Assembly: GCF_048128805.1 (NCBI RefSeq)
Contig: NC_135997.1
Span: 28,248,315-28,312,314, forward strand
Length of the DNA stretch: 64,000 nucleotides
Reading direction: 5' to 3'
DNA from: Centroberyx gerrardi
Taxonomy: Eukaryota > Chordata > Actinopteri > Beryciformes > Berycidae
Below, in pieces: positions 1-13,261 of the stretch (position 1 is its first letter; each line of letters begins with the position of its first letter). The position numbers and the translations under genes are program-made. A model generated the notes under the pieces. The model was not told where the DNA came from. It saw only the letters and a program-made list of their open reading frames with translations, and ran no database searches.

Positions 1-1084
1 CAAATGAGGTTGGGAATCTTACGGATGTGAACTATCTGCTTGAGTGGGTGTTGTTGTTGTTGTTGTTAAAGTGACTTCTCCTCTGGCTCCGTCTCATTTT
101 CTTCCCCCTGTATATAAACTCCCACTGGTTGTTGCCAGCCTCACTCTCAGATTTCAGTGTTGGTGAGTCTTGTACTGCTTCACACTACAGGAGCCTGACC
201 GTATTGGCCTGGCTCAACATACTGCCATTAACTACTATGTTTATCTTCCATTTGACATTAAAACACTTTAATAATATCCCTTAGGCGCAAGAAAAAGCCA
301 AAATCCATTAAATTAAAATAAGTTATCAATAAAGTACTAGAAGATATTTTCAACCTCTCAAGGACCATTTTTTTGCCGTTACATTAATACAGTAACATTG
401 TTGATAGATTATCACTGAGTGGTCTTTTTTCACTGTTCTGGAAATGTGACTAGTCCAAGGGGAGACACATAACTCTTGGTCAAGTATAAAGTGATTATAG
501 TTTAAACATTACCATTTTTAGTCAGTTTGCTCATATCAATTCTAGTTTCATACTTTGACAATGGTCGCCAAAACCATGGCCTAAACCAAAATCCAAATTA
601 TTTTGCTAGATCTTGTGATCGCAACTATCAATCACAATTCTTAGTCTTGATGATTTGAGGATGAGATTAAAAATGTTTGAGGACAAAGATTTTAATGGAC
701 TAAACTATAATGGACTTTCAACTAATACTTTCAACTGATCAATAAAATTGTGGGTCAAATTAACCCAATATTTATACTTAATGGATTTTAACCTCCCCCC
801 TCCCCAATGCCTACATCAGAAGGAGTTGTCCACATTCCTGAGTCTTTGTGTTTGTGTGTTTACTTGGCGTGGGAAGACCGAAATATCCCTGGAATTTGAT
901 GGAAGGGTTGGAGGAGGCCCGAGGATAAGATTCCCATCCACCTTATGGCAGCCTGGCCTGGCTGGCTGTGCTAATGACCTACCTCACTGGCAGCTTCAAA
1001 AAATGTTGGGCCATTGACCACAACCGCAATTCAAGGCCTGAATGTTTTGTGCAAAATGGTTTCATTCAGTGCTGAAGGAATCAG

Positions 1085-1430
1085 AAGAGCGTTCGCTGTT
1101 GAAACCGGACATTTAAGGCACTTAGCAATGAAGTGAGCAGGTAGGGGTTCACTGTCTTGCTCAAGGACTCTTAAACAAGACATGACACCCTGAGTATTGA
1201 AGTGATCGAACCTGTGGCCTTTGGCTTACAGGTCGGTCTCTGTAATCTATTTATAATGGGTAAGCTGATGACAGTGATTAGCCTAGCCTTCCGTGACACA
1301 CAGAGATCCTCAACGCTCTACCGCTCCATCTTCAGACAGGCTGATGGTCAGTATGAGAACTCTCAGGGAATCGGCCTGGCAACCGGCCCAAGAGGAAAGG
1401 TCAAAGTTCTTTCACAGGTAGGTAACTAGC
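1085..1430 (+). repeat. dispersed repeat B, copy 1
   Basis: Shares with 3171-3425 a long collinear block (GTGATCGAACC, TGGTGTAAGCTGATGA-like, TTCGTGACA, ACAGATCCT, CATCTTCAGACAGG). Begins with CACTGTCTTGCTCAAGGACT, a sequence common in fish interspersed repeats. Confidence 0.6.
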
Positions 1431-2289
1431 TGTGGACAGAAATTAAACTATGACTCTGTGACTTAACTGTGTCTCAATGATTAGGCCTGAGCTGTTTATG
1501 GACCGACAGACAGAAGCAGTTCAATCCTATTAGCTGTTCTACAACAATATTAGAGTCAAAAAGTGACCTAACCAGAGCTAAATCACCAAGGAGAGGTACC
1601 AGTCCAGGCCTGGATTAAGCAGAAAGGTTTGGGCTTCGGAGCTGCACAGCAACACTAATGGAGCTAACAGAAACTTATGAAGATGAACACTGGAAAAGAG
1701 TAAAGATTAGATAAAACTTGAAACTTGAATGGTTTCCTCGTGGGGAAATTGGTTAAAAGTGTAAGATGGCCTAACAAAGAAGTAGAAAATTGTTGAGTAG
1801 AAAATTGTGAAATTTGAAACTAATTATACAAAAACACGACACAAAACACTATAGCCATAGCCATAAACTAGAAGGCAAATAAAACTTCCAATGGTGCTGA
1901 TAGGCTAGATTTTGCCTTTTCTCTCTGTCATTCTGTTTTTCTCCTGCGATCAAGGCACAAGGAAGGAACGGGGAGGGGCCTTTATAATAAAACGAAAACT
2001 CTTCCAGCCAAATCCAACCAGCCTCAGATCCACAAAGAGAGAGACTCGTCAGCAAGTCCCTGTGGTCGCTCACAGCTCATCCCAATCTAACGGTGTTAAC
2101 GGAGCACAGTTAAAGGCCACATAATTACAGTGGGCACCTCAACACAGCCAAACCAGTAATGTTCTCTTGGGAATTCCAGGGATGGGTGTGACTGTTCACT
2201 AAAAGCAGGGAGTCATAGATGTGCCTGGTTTACAATGCAATCCCTACAATTACCGTCCCTGACAGCCTCTGGGCTCTGGGTCAGGGTTA

Positions 2290-2480
2290 GGGTTGCACAA
2301 TTAGTTGTGTATCGTCATACATTGCCATTTTAGTTTCCACAATTAATAATTGTACAATATTGGCAATGCTGAAACATTTCATTTCGTGTAAAATGCCCGC
2401 TGTAGTAGAAAATAGGCAATATGTTGATATAATAACAAAAGGACAAGATCACATCAGTCTAATTTAACATCTGTTTAGTT
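2290..2480 (+). repeat. AT-rich dispersed repeat D, copy 1
   Basis: Shares the order TTTCCACA(A/G)TCAATAAT, ACAATATTGG, AAACATTT and AATGC(C/T)C(G/A)CTGTAGT with 17755-17905 and, reversed, with 33640-33790. Confidence 0.5.
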
Positions 2481-2489
2481 TCAGAAGTT

Positions 2490-2795
2490 ATTTTAAAACT
2501 TTACTGATCACTTACAAGGCAGGAATGGGTCTGACACCAAGCTACATCACAGACCTTTTAATCCCATACGAGCCAGATCAGAGAGTCCTCTTGCTTTTAT
2601 GCAGTGATCTTTTATCAATTGTCTTTGATCTCCCTTTCATGGTTAATCTTTCTTCTTTTGCCTTGGTTTTATATTTCTTACCTTGCTTACATTGCTTTTG
2701 CTATCAATTTAAACTATTTTTTATTTTTTTTACTCCTTTGTAAAAGCACTTTGGAACTATGTTTTGATGATGCCAAAAGTGCAGTAAAATAGTTT
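2490..2795 (+). mobile_element. LINE 3' end remnant (L2/Rex-like)
   Basis: A reading frame with LLITYKAGMGLTPSYITDLL and IPYEP resembles the conserved C-terminus of L2/Rex-type reverse transcriptases. It is followed by a 3' tail containing GTAAAAGCACTTTGGAACTA, typical of fish LINE 3' ends. Decayed and 5'-truncated. Confidence 0.5.
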
Positions 2796-3170
2796 TCTTC
2801 AAAATTATTTTACTAAATCTGATTTGTAAGTCTCCCAAAAGTTTCTGGTCTGCTTCACTATGGAAATGGAGTGTGAAAAGGAAACTAGTAAAAGTAAACT
2901 AGGAAAAAGTAAAAGTGACAGCAGAAACTGAACATACACTGATATCACTATCAATATGACTTGTGTAAATGAGTCAGTGCGGTAGTATGAGTGTGTGTGT
3001 AACAGTAGTGTGTGTGGGTGTGTTTCAGTGTGTGTGTTAGAGAAAGAGAGGTCAATCAACTGTCCAGTGTTCTACTACAGACATGAAAAGACCTAAGACT
3101 TTAACCCTGATTGATGAACTGGTTTACTGACCAACTGGTTTACTGACTGACTGGCTTACTGACTGTTACT

Positions 3171-3425
3171 GCACATGGCCGACGCTCTTATCCAGAGTTA
3201 CTTACAATGATGTAAGGGGTTCAAGGATATTTCAACATGTCGCATGGCTGTTGATGGACACAGTGGCTATTGCAGTGATCGAACCCGTAACCTTTGGCTT
3301 TCCCAGTTTGGTTTTGCTAATCTATCAGTAATGTGTAAGCTGATGATGGAGATTAGCGTTTCGTGACAAGTACAGATCCTGAACACTCTACTGTTTCATC
3401 TTCAGACAGGGTGATGTTCATACCT
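3171..3425 (+). repeat. dispersed repeat B, copy 2
   Basis: Direct-orientation relative of 1085-1430 about 2 kb away; begins with GACGCTCTTATCCAGAGTTA. Confidence 0.6.
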
Positions 3426-4729
3426 ACAACTAGGGATGTAGCAATTAACCAATGTCACTATTAACGTTTTTTTTTTAAATGCCATGGTTTTCTAACATAA
3501 GCATTTTAGAAGCTATGCTATCTATGTCTACGGTTCTATGCTCTTTGAATGCAGCCTTGCGTTTGCAAGAAATTGCACCTGTCAAAACTTCTCATGAGTG
3601 AATCACTCTGTTTGTGCGTGTTTGTGTGGGGTTACTTTAGCTAACAGAGAGAAGACGATATCCCAGCCTTATATTCACCAAAAAGCACCCTAAATCAGCA
3701 GTGTTGGAGCATTTTGGATACCTCAAAAACAATAATACTAATACATTTTATTTATTTCATTTTATCTATGAAAGATAAAATAAAAAAATGACCTCACAGG
3801 GATTCAAAATGCTCCAGGGATTCAAAAAATGACCTGATATCCAATTTGGAAAACATGCCGACAAAATGACACTCAACAATCCTCGGTTACAAATGTTTCA
3901 ACCTCGTTAGTGTGAAATTATTATTTTTCTGTCGCTTCTGTGTTTCAAACAGCACCAAGCACTACAATATCCATGACCCTTATAGGCCGTTACTATGGTG
4001 ATAGCACAACAAACTTAGTGTGTAGTGGGTGTCAATTTGATAGGTGTGTCAAGCAAATAGACATAGAATTATCAAACGTATGCATGTTTTTCACAGAATG
4101 TAAACAAACTTTCAATATAGGGTCATGTCATGTTTGCGGACTGAGACAAAGGAAGGTGGTAGAATGAAGTGCAGTTGTGCACTTCTGAACGATGGCTGCA
4201 ACTCAGTACAAAACGCTGGACCATGTTCTTTTTGTTTTAATGTTGAATGTTAGGTCTATCTTGTATGACTAGCTCTAGATATACTTTGTCTCTCCCACCT
4301 GACAAGATGACAGAGCGACAGGTTAGTGTGCTCTCTGAGTTCTGTAATTGGTAGGGTTGGGACGTTATGCTTATCTCACGATACGACTCGATACGCGATA
4401 TGGGCTTCACGATTCGATAGAAACACGATACGATGTAATAAAATAAGTTCAATGACAACAAAGTGTGACTGCAGAACTATGCTTATTTGTGAGCCACAGG
4501 TCTTTCTAGCAATGGCATTGGCTTGCTAGAATGTAAACAACAATTTGTAAAATGTCATTACAAAGTGCAAATAATATAATTTGGATGGAGAGCTTGTGAA
4601 ATAGAGATGGGCAAGCCGTCTCATTTGTGAAGAATAAAATGGAGCTAATACCACGACTCATTTTTCTCCCCCACTATATTCGTGCCATCAAAATCCCATA
4701 CCACCGCATCCCTACCTGCAACCAGCCTA

Positions 4730-4749
4730 AGGTCAAAGGTCAAAGGTCT
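4730..4749 (+). promoter_or_regulatory. DR1-type nuclear-receptor half-site array (igf1r intron 2)
   Basis: AGGTCA-A-AGGTCA-A-AGGTCT: a perfect DR1, the RXR/PPAR/HNF4-type spacing, plus a third near half-site at the same spacing. Binding is inferred from the motif only. Confidence 0.35.
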
Positions 4750-4840
4750 TTCACTGACAGGTGGCTAGGTTTGGTTCAGAGAGGCCTGTGGACAAAACCT
4801 AAACTGCTGTGATTTCACACTGTCTCAATGATTAGACATG

Positions 4841-4883
4841 AGAAAGAGAGAGGGAGGGAGGGAGGGAGGGAGGGAGGGAGGGG

Positions 4884-4914
<31 letters not shown>
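4841..4914 (+). repeat. (GGGA)n(GA)n microsatellite
   Basis: Purine-only tract: GAGG/GGGA units, then GA units, ending AGACAGACAG. Confidence 0.95.
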
Positions 4915-4915
<1 letters not shown>

Positions 4916-5065
4916 AACACTATTGTCCCATTGAGGTTGAGCCTGCTATAGCCTGACAGCAGCTGGAGAGTCTCAAGTGTTGAAAGGACTGTGGGACATA
5001 GACACATCTACTGTCCTCATGGTAGAGACCACATACTTTATGGATCCATCATTGACGTCCTCATT

Positions 5066-5470
5066 TGAAAGTAGAAAGACAAAACAAACACTCAGCGGAG
5101 TCAGGCTTGGACACCCACGCCTCTGCTAGCTGATGGTGATGATAGTGGCATGTGAGGACAGCTTCTAGATGATTCAGACCAAATAAAGATCAGCACAAAC
5201 AAAGTTAATCTGCCCTACACTGGAAATTTTCCTAAAAAGGTTCAATGCAAAATATTATGAGATCAGTTACAGACAGTCCTGCTGATATCAAAGTCTGTAC
5301 TTACTTAGAGGCAGGCCACCTGGGCCTGAAAACTGCCACAATTTGATAGTTTAACTAAAGAGATGAAACTATGTAACTTGTATATATACATAACTATTTA
5401 AAAAGACATCAAAACAGGCAAAATTGACTGGTCTTTATGTGTGCTGTTTTTAAAGACAAGCAACAAAGAG
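5066..5470 (+). repeat. repeat C, copy 1 (igf1r intron 2)
   Basis: About 405 bp aligning in direct orientation with 17188-17586. Shared runs include GACAGCTTCTAGATGATTCA, GATCAGTTACAGACAGTCCT and CTGCCACAATTTGATAGTTT. No coding capacity or terminal repeats seen. Confidence 0.75.
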
Positions 5471-5554
5471 TGTTGATTGTATTTTAATTTGATGTAATGT
5501 GCTCCTCTATTGCTCCCTGTACGGAAATCCCCTTTCCTCTTTCCGCCTCCACAG

Positions 5555-5695
5555 GGAGGTCAGAGGTCAGGGTCAGCTACAGAGCAGCAGCTCTGGAGCT
5601 GGTAGGGATTCAGTGTCTTGCTCAAGAAAACTTCAGCAGGTTTGAACCCGGGTGTTCTGGTTGAAGGACGGTCTGTCTAATCACTACACCGCACC
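5555..5695 (+). repeat. dispersed repeat B-type end
   Basis: Contains ATTCAGTGTCTTGCTCAAGA and GGTTTGAACCCGGG, then CTAATCACTACACCGC, a common fish repeat module. It starts with three AGGTCA-type half-sites. The tRNA-like GGTTTGAACCC is part of the repeat, not a tRNA gene. Confidence 0.5.
5567..5585 (+). promoter_or_regulatory. second DR1-type half-site array (in a repeat)
   Basis: AGGTCA-G-AGGTCA-G-GGTCA, 840 bp from the first array. It lies at the start of a B-type dispersed repeat, so it is probably part of the repeat consensus. Confidence 0.3.
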
Positions 5696-5934
5696 GCTGC
5701 AGTTAGTTTTAATCTATGTGACTGACTAGCAGCTCTCAGCACAACTAGCCACCTAAACATCTAAACCACCTATCTGATCTCTCTCTCTCTCTCCCTCTCA
5801 CCTACAAACACCTGCTTCACCATGGCGACGGGGTCAGCCCTCAGGCTTCAGCAAGATACTGAACCCTCTCTACTAGTTCACTCATTAGAATAGCCACATC
5901 CAGGGAACAAGTTCCTCAGGGCAACTTGCCTTTC

Positions 5935-6062
5935 TTAATCTTGGCAGCTGTTGAGGTAGGGAAGAGCATTTCTCATACACTTTCCCCAGCCAGTCCGGGG
6001 ATTCAAACAGGTGACCTTCTGGTCACAACAAGCCCGCTTCTCCCAGCTCTAGACGACCAGGC
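5935..6062 (-). mobile_element. SINE fragment, reversed (igf1r intron 2)
   Basis: Same family as the 52.36-kb SINE: reversed B-box-like GGATTCAAAC (5999-6008), CACTTTCCCC and a GGCAACTTGCC-like core. Diverged. Confidence 0.45.
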
Positions 6063-6589
6063 CAATGTGTGTATTGAGTCAGAGAGCGGGTGTCTGGCCT
6101 CCTCAGTACATGATGGTATGAAGCTAATCATAGCCGAGATTAGACAGACTGCAGAAGGAACTGCTATTGACTGGGCTTCCTTAAGCCTTAAGCATCGGCT
6201 CATGCAGGTCAGGCTGTCTGGATAACATGACCTCTCTGCTAGAGCTGGGCGCCGCTACTGATTTTACTTCTAAAACACCTCCTCCATCTCTCCTTAGTTA
6301 TTGCTTTTATTTCTTACGTGATCACTACAGCTGCAGCTTTTATTATAATCATGTAGCGTGATATGTATAGTCTACTGTCTGGTATGCCCTGCACTTATGC
6401 CCTTTATGTGAGGTCCTGTTGTCATGTACCATGTGTGTCAGTATGTACTGTACTACTATGTTAATCTGTTCGCAGTCCTATTGTCCTGTACCATGTGTGT
6501 CAGTATATACTGTACTGCATTAGTTTTCAATGCTTCTCTGCACCAATGTCACCAAGACACCTTCCTGTACATTTACTGCACCTGGTGAT

Positions 6590-6735
6590 GAAAGTGATTC
6601 TGATTCAAGGGTCACAGGAATACTGTCAAGGTGCAGTGACCTCTGGCCCTTGACTCCCTTACTATTAGTTGCTTGCAATTTTGGTCATCAAGGAAGTGAA
6701 GCTTGTTCTGCTTCCGACCTCACTGATGACAGTGT
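6590..6735 (-). repeat. dispersed repeat A (reversed)
   Basis: Contains CTTGACTCCCTTACTATTAG and GAAGCTTGTTCTGCTTCCGA, the reverse of the module GAGGTCAACAG(C/T)AGAATAAGCTTCAATTC found in the anpep introns. Confidence 0.5.
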
Positions 6736-7212
6736 CAGCTAAAAAAACATTTCTAAAACCAAACGTAAAAGGAGGGTGCTAAACCTGCCCTGCATCTCCT
6801 GCTAAATGTCTGTTTGATGATGGACTTGAATGACTGATTGAATTTTATTATCATGTCTTGTCAGAGAAAATTATCTACCTCTCAGTATTTATTATACATG
6901 CAGCTTAGAGCACATCCCCATCCCCAAAATGAGATGTGACAGATTGTTACAATCTATGCACAGTCTGACACTGAGGACAGTCAGATCCTCCACCGTATTG
7001 TTCAGTGGAAAAGACAGAACAGCCCGTCCTGTCTATTGACTCCCATACTATATTTATCAGGACATGCCAAGTCACTCCACACACACACACACGGAAACAC
7101 TCTCAATTAATGTCTGACCTTATTAGAGCGCTGATCTCATCCGATCTCATCCGTTCCCTCCCTCGATCACTCCTTCATTCCCTTTCTCCTTCCTTTACTC
7201 ATTCATCCGTTC

Positions 7213-7263
7213 CCTCCTTCCTTTAATACTTCACGCCCTCCTTCCTTCCTTCCTTCCTTCCCT
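7213..7263 (+). repeat. CTTCC-type pyrimidine repeat
   Basis: CTCCTTCC and CTTCC units with an (CTTC)n core near 7240-7260. Confidence 0.8.
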
Positions 7264-7848
7264 CCATTGGCCAAGTGCTTAGAGAAACCCGTACACACAC
7301 GTCCCGTAACCAGAGGGTTACACATTTGATCCTCACAACAGCATCTATATTTCATCAACAGCCATATATCCAAACACTGTTCATACCCTACCCTAACATA
7401 ACCCAACACAACACATTATAACACAACACAAGTAGGGTTGGGAGTTTGATAAGATTTTATCAAAGTCAATTACTTCACATTTCCTTCTTAACAATCCAAT
7501 TCTTCTTCTACCTGCTCATATGATACCGTTTTATTATTGTGTTGCAATAAAACTGAACTCACTCTTTCCGCAGTGTTCAGTTCAGTTCTCTGTGGTGTAG
7601 CAGCAGCTTCCCTATAGCGGCTATGCTCATAGCAGCAGAGCAACAAAGAGGACAAACTAGACTTTTTATGGAAAAGTAGCCACACTTATCGTCTCTCCTT
7701 TCTCATGTTTCCCCTGCTCACTATGTCGCTACATGCTTCAGCAACAAGGAAACTGCTGCTGTGCTGCGGAGAATTGAACTGAATTGAACCTACTGTGCTG
7801 TCTGAGACTCACTACACCTCAGCTGCTCACACAGCAGACCAGGGAGGA

Positions 7849-7977
<129 letters not shown>

Positions 7978-8490
7978 GAATTAAAAACTGCACATTTTGT
8001 TATATATAAAAAAAACAGCAGAAAAGAAAATGGGAACTGGTAACGGGAATCAATCAGGCAAATGTGCTTCGATACAGACGGCTCTGGAAACATTGAAACC
8101 AGTTCCTCAACGGAACCAGGTCTCCCAACCCTAAAGACAACACAACCAAACATGACCCAGCCCAACACATTATAACACAACCATACACATCACACCGCAT
8201 CATATTATAACCCATCCCATCCCAGCTACCCCATCCACAGCATGCTGGGAGAGAACAGAAACTCAAGTACAGCAGAGATGGTCTACTACAGAAAAATCCA
8301 AAAACATTGGTGAGACAGAAACTGGGAAAAGGCTAGCTCAGGTTAAGAAAATATATGTTTAAAAACGGCCTCAGATTTAGCACTAGAGAAGCACTGAGCA
8401 AATAAACACTGGATGTACCACAGGTTGTCTGCCACATCCAAAACCAACCAGAAAACAGGACTGGGAGGGGGGCTGGGACTGCATCCACTA

Positions 8491-8524
8491 CTCACTCTCT
8501 CTCTCTCTCCCTCTCTCTAACTCC

Positions 8525-8573
<49 letters not shown>

Positions 8574-8574
8574 A
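8491..8574 (+). repeat. (CT)n(CA)n compound microsatellite
   Basis: CT-rich tract running into a perfect CA tract (about 8548-8570). Confidence 0.95.
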
Positions 8575-10479
8575 AGTGTGTGTTCCTGCTAGGTAGCTAG
8601 CTGTCACACACATTACACCTGCAATGTATTCGGCTTTTAAATTTATATTTTTGCTCAAAAAATACTTCTTAGTCATCCACGCTAAGAAGGACTTTTTCTT
8701 GTAATGTTGGTGATCTAGAAATGATCCAGAAATTAAAATGCTTTTATGTACAAGTTAAGCAACTTTTTGGCATTCATCAATATTCTCTTAGTATGTAAGA
8801 GAGAGCTTGGGAACACTCTTTTCAGCATGCACAAATCTTGGTGTCAAGTTAGGGCACATGGTTTTTAAAAAACTATTTACAAGACATTTGCAGAATGAAA
8901 TAAAGATTATGTTGATACATTTGTTTTAGCTTCCTTCAACCATTATTTGATCAATAATACCCTCTCCTAAAAACATAAGTAAAATATTAAATTGATTTGA
9001 AAAGGGCAGGTACAAATACACAAGCCTACAATCTGCTCTAAGGGTCTAATTTGGATTGCTTCTTACCATCCTTGTCAGCTCCTCATACTTTCTCCACCAA
9101 AATGTTGTCTGGAGCTCTGTACGTTCGGGGGGTACTGGGGACATGTTAGCTTTCATAAGCTAGCATCTCATATGCTAGCTTCTGTTCAACACGCCCAACA
9201 CTGTTTACACTTTACATGCGTGGTCATCTCCAGTGGGTGATTGGCTGTCAACTTGTCAGATAAAGCTCTGTTGTGAAGGGAAAAGATACACCCAGAGTTA
9301 CTGAGACAGGCGCTGGATGTAGTGAAAATATGGAGACATAAAAACTGTATTTTTTTGTTAAAATACAGGCAAACGTGTTTTTAGTGAACTTACTGCATTT
9401 TTAAGGTGATTTGCCAATAGCACAAACTGAATTTAACTAACAAAGTTAACAGTAAAATAAGAAAACATTCATGCATGATCCTATTGTCTTGTAGGGATAA
9501 AACTGTCAGCTTAATGACTAAAATGTAAATGTAAATGAGCAAATGCTGACATGTAAAAGGTGGTAAATTAGTCTAGTGTCAGGCTGAATAACTGCCCTGA
9601 TGATGATCTTCCTCTAGTTTAATGTGTAATCCCTCCAGCCAGGGGTTAACAAAAGACAAAAAGTCCTTCCAGTAACCCCAGAAGACCTGCTTTGTACTTT
9701 AATGATGTGCTTTCATCTCCCCAGACCATACAAAGCACCAGAAAAACATCCCCCATGCTGTTCAATGAGTGAGCATGTGTGTGTGTGTTTGTGTGTATGA
9801 GAGTGTGTGAGAATGTGTATTTGCTTCCCAGCGTGCACAGACATGGCTCTCCTTTAGAGGCTTATGAGTTATGAACGAGACAAAACATCCAAACCAGATT
9901 CCAAAAACAAACGAGGGAAGTAAACACTGGATAATTTAGCCCCCACCACCACAACGAGCGCACGCAGCTTTCCCAGAGAGGAAACCGGTTTTGAACCCTA
10001 CTCGCCTGGTAATGATTTTATGAATGAGTTCAGACTGAACGCGTGAGCTCTTTATTGATTCAGTGAAAACAGCGCTGGTGTTTTTCCTTTACATCACAAA
10101 TCAATCTGATGAATGAATGACAAATCAATCTGATGAATGAACGGAGGAAAACTTGCTGCTGAACACTTAGTTGAGCCTTGTGCTGACACTGGGATGTTAT
10201 CAGGAGAGAAGAATGATAATAATGATAATATGGTCCTCTATTGCTTCCATCCAAAGGGAGGTCCGAGTGTGTTTGCTGCTGCTGGCACCAACGCCAAGTA
10301 AAGAGAGATGATTCCCAGTATAGCAGCACCAGCCTTTACCTTTTCCATTGGCACAGACTAAGTAGGAACACACGGGACTCTATATACCATAGAAAGCCTC
10401 TGATCTGTAGGAGGTCCGGGACCTGCCAGAGGGGATGAACACTGTGTGGACTGCCAACTTAACTACTCTGGCTATCTGA

Positions 10480-10760
10480 CTTCCTCCCTTTAATGAAGCC
10501 TGGCTTTACTAGCAATGCACCGCTCCTATAAACTGCCTAATAAATAGCACAACAATGCAGCCTCCGCAGATAGAGCAGTAGGGCTCGCATTGTTTGAGAT
10601 CAATTCTGTTTTAAGTCAGCGGTGGCGACTGATGGCTCGTTTGCCCTGGCCGGTGGATCGGCTTAAACATCCTCACAGGGTCGCTCTCAAAGTCCCCGAC
10701 ATTTAGTCTACTTACACTGACTGCTAACAACAAAACATGTCGTCCTCTTGGATGGGAAGA
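10480..10760. other. candidate conserved non-coding block in igf1r intron 2
   Basis: A mixed-composition, repeat-free block with CATTGTTTGAGATCAATTCT (a SOX-like core) and CTATAAACTGCCTAATAAAT. It contrasts with the repeat-rich flanks. Inference only. Confidence 0.2.
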
Positions 10761-11334
10761 CGCTAACTGGACACAAACACATCAGCTGCCTCACAGTGTC
10801 ATCTGTCCTGCCAGTCAGGTCCTGAGACATGACCTGGGACAAACTAGGACCAGGAGGCATTTAGGAAAGTGTGATCTAATTATCTGGAGCCCTACGCTCC
10901 AACATAGTGGAGTGGATGAGTCTCTTTCTGGAACTACATCTATCTTCATTGTCCTGGGATTCAGTCCCGACAGTTTTCCCTCCTGTGTCCCTCTCTACTT
11001 TCCCACTGTCTAAATAAAGAATAAAAATACTAAAGGCGGACTGCTTAGTCTCCCTTTAAGGAAAAAACAAAAATTATGCATAGCCCTGAGATTCTCCACA
11101 CAGACACCGCTTTATCTGTGCTGACACCAGCCAGTCAAAGCACCAGCGGAGCGGAGGTGTGCGTGTGTGTGTGTGTGCTGGGCCCTGGCATCATAGAGAG
11201 AGGGTGTGTGGCTGGCAGAGGAGGAAGGTCCATCATTGCTACAATTTAGTGGCGACTGAATGGAGTCCAGCACAGAGTAGAGCTGCTACCAACAGCACAC
11301 AGGAGGGAAGCGGCTCCAGCAGTCATAGCAGGAG

Positions 11335-11645
11335 TACTTGTAGCTGGAGTAGTAGTAATAGTAGTTTTAGTGGTGGCAATAGTAGAAGTAGTAGTAGCAG
11401 CGGTAATAGTACTAGTAGTAGTAGTAGTAGTAGTAGTAGTAACAGAAGCAGTAGTAGCAATAGCAACAATATTAGCTGAAGTAGTAGTAGCAGTAATAGT
11501 GATAGTAGTAGTTACAACAACAGTAGCAGTAGTAGTAGCAACAGCAGTCGTAATTCTTTTGATCTTAGTGGGAGTAGAAACAGTAGTAATAACTGTATTA
11601 GTAGCAGCAGTACAAGTAGTAATAGCAGCAGCAGTAGTAGTACTT
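11335..11645 (+). repeat. degenerate AGT/AGC trinucleotide repeat, about 300 bp
   Basis: Imperfect AGT, AGC and AAT units. Period 3 keeps several frames open: a Ser-rich and a Val-rich frame on plus and a Thr-rich frame on minus. None is a gene. Confidence 0.95.
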
Positions 11646-11869
11646 TTAGCCAAGGCCTTTAGTATTAATAGCTGCTTAACTATATACATCTATTCTCTGT
11701 CCTTCAGTCACCACCACCCCTCCCCACACACACACACACACACAATATGGAGGACAGTATGGCAGAGTGCAGAGAAAGCTGAGACATTCCTAAGTGTCTA
11801 GTCTCAACAGAGTGGAGTTAACAGATAGAACAGTCTTTTATCAGGAGACATTGTTCTGTCGTCAGGTCT

Positions 11870-12030
11870 TGCATCTGAGAGGTCAACATTTTAGACAAAC
11901 TATGGATTGTCAACACAGTGCTGTCACCCTTGACCTCCTTACTACTGGTTGCTGGTAATGTTGATAATAATAAGGAATTGAAGCTTATTCTACTATTGAC
12001 TTAATTGGAAGTCTCACTGGATAAGAGAGA
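11870..12030 (-). repeat. dispersed repeat A (reversed)
   Basis: CCCTTGACCTCCTTACTACT and GAATTGAAGCTTATTCTACT show the same module as at 6590 and 32825. Confidence 0.55.
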
Positions 12031-12728
12031 CCGCAGATGTTAATGTGTTGTTGAATCAGGGACGTGTTGTGAAAGCTCAGTGCAGAGTTGAGGGTGGGGC
12101 AGGAAGGAAGACAGGTGGTGTGGGAAATTTGGATTCACCATTCAAGTGAATGAATAGTCAGTATAATATCCAACATGTGAATTTGTTAGTATCTACGTTA
12201 AGCACATATTCATTTATTTTTTATCAACATAGTAGCACTGTAGGAAATAATAGTGTCCCAATTAAAGAATGTGGTCTGCTCCAAGCATGAATGTGAGGTC
12301 ACGTTGACACCACTAGTTTGGATCAAAAGCATATCTGTAAGGGAGTAGACGGGCAAGGGATGAGGGAGTAGACACCATTAATTATGGGGAATGGAAGAAA
12401 GACCTTGGGACAGATAAACAATGGTGTATCAAAGAAGAAGGAAAGTTTAGGGGAAAACCGGTAGGAGGTAGCTTACCATAAGACCCACAATAGGAGGAAT
12501 AAAGTTCAGTTGCTCCATGGATCAGCTCGGTTTACATGTACCCTTTGTGATTTTGCAGTAAACCTATATTATATTGAACTCTACTGAATTTGTCTGAATT
12601 ATTTAATTAATGGTAATGAAGAAGTGTGGTTGAGGACCTGAAGACATCTGGCCCAACTGAAGGTTTTTCTCCCACAGTGGCCTTGATGCTAACAAAGACA
12701 CAACAGTAGATAGGGCTTTGTGTAGTCT

Positions 12729-12803
12729 CACTGTTTTACCAGCCAACTAGATGTTTAGAATAGAATAGGACTCCAAATGATGGTTGGTTATAAGTAGAGG
12801 AGG
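12729..12803 (+). repeat. dispersed repeat Z, fragment
   Basis: Contains GCCAACTAGATGTTTAGAAT and AGGACTCCAAATGATGGTTG, nearly the same as 31857-31905. Confidence 0.6.
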
Positions 12804-13261
12804 CTAATTTAACTGGATCTGGCTGGCTGTCATTTCTTATTAGGTGCTAAACCTTGTCTTTCTTTGGACCAAATACATGACATTAATAAAACACAAGGCT
12901 TGTGTCCCCTGTCACAACCACACACACACAGAAAGTTGGTGCTGAATGTTGTGCTTGGTGCATGGCCTCTGTCTGGACCGCCAGACGCTTCAGCCAGACA
13001 CAACAGAGAAAGGAGGAGGAGAGGAGGGAGAGGAGAGGAGGGTCATCCAGGTGCAGGTTTTATGTTATCATGGAGTTATTGTGGACTATCTATAGTGTTT
13101 CCCTGCTGACTGGAGAAACAGTAGATATGGCCGAGTTCTGCTCCTCCACCCGACACCTCCTCCATCTATCCAACAATTCCTCCTCCACCAAACTCCACCT
13201 TCTGATTTATTTTCCAGCATGCCCACACTCTTCCCCCCTCCCCCAACCCACAAGGCAGGCG

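Noticed and set aside
5635..5690. tRNA-like T-arm GGTTTGAACCCGGG
   Set aside because: No cloverleaf can be built around it; it belongs to a common fish interspersed repeat.
11246..11801. Thr-rich (minus) and Val-rich (plus) ORFs of about 145 codons
   Set aside because: Products of the AGT/AGC trinucleotide repeat, open on both strands because of period 3.
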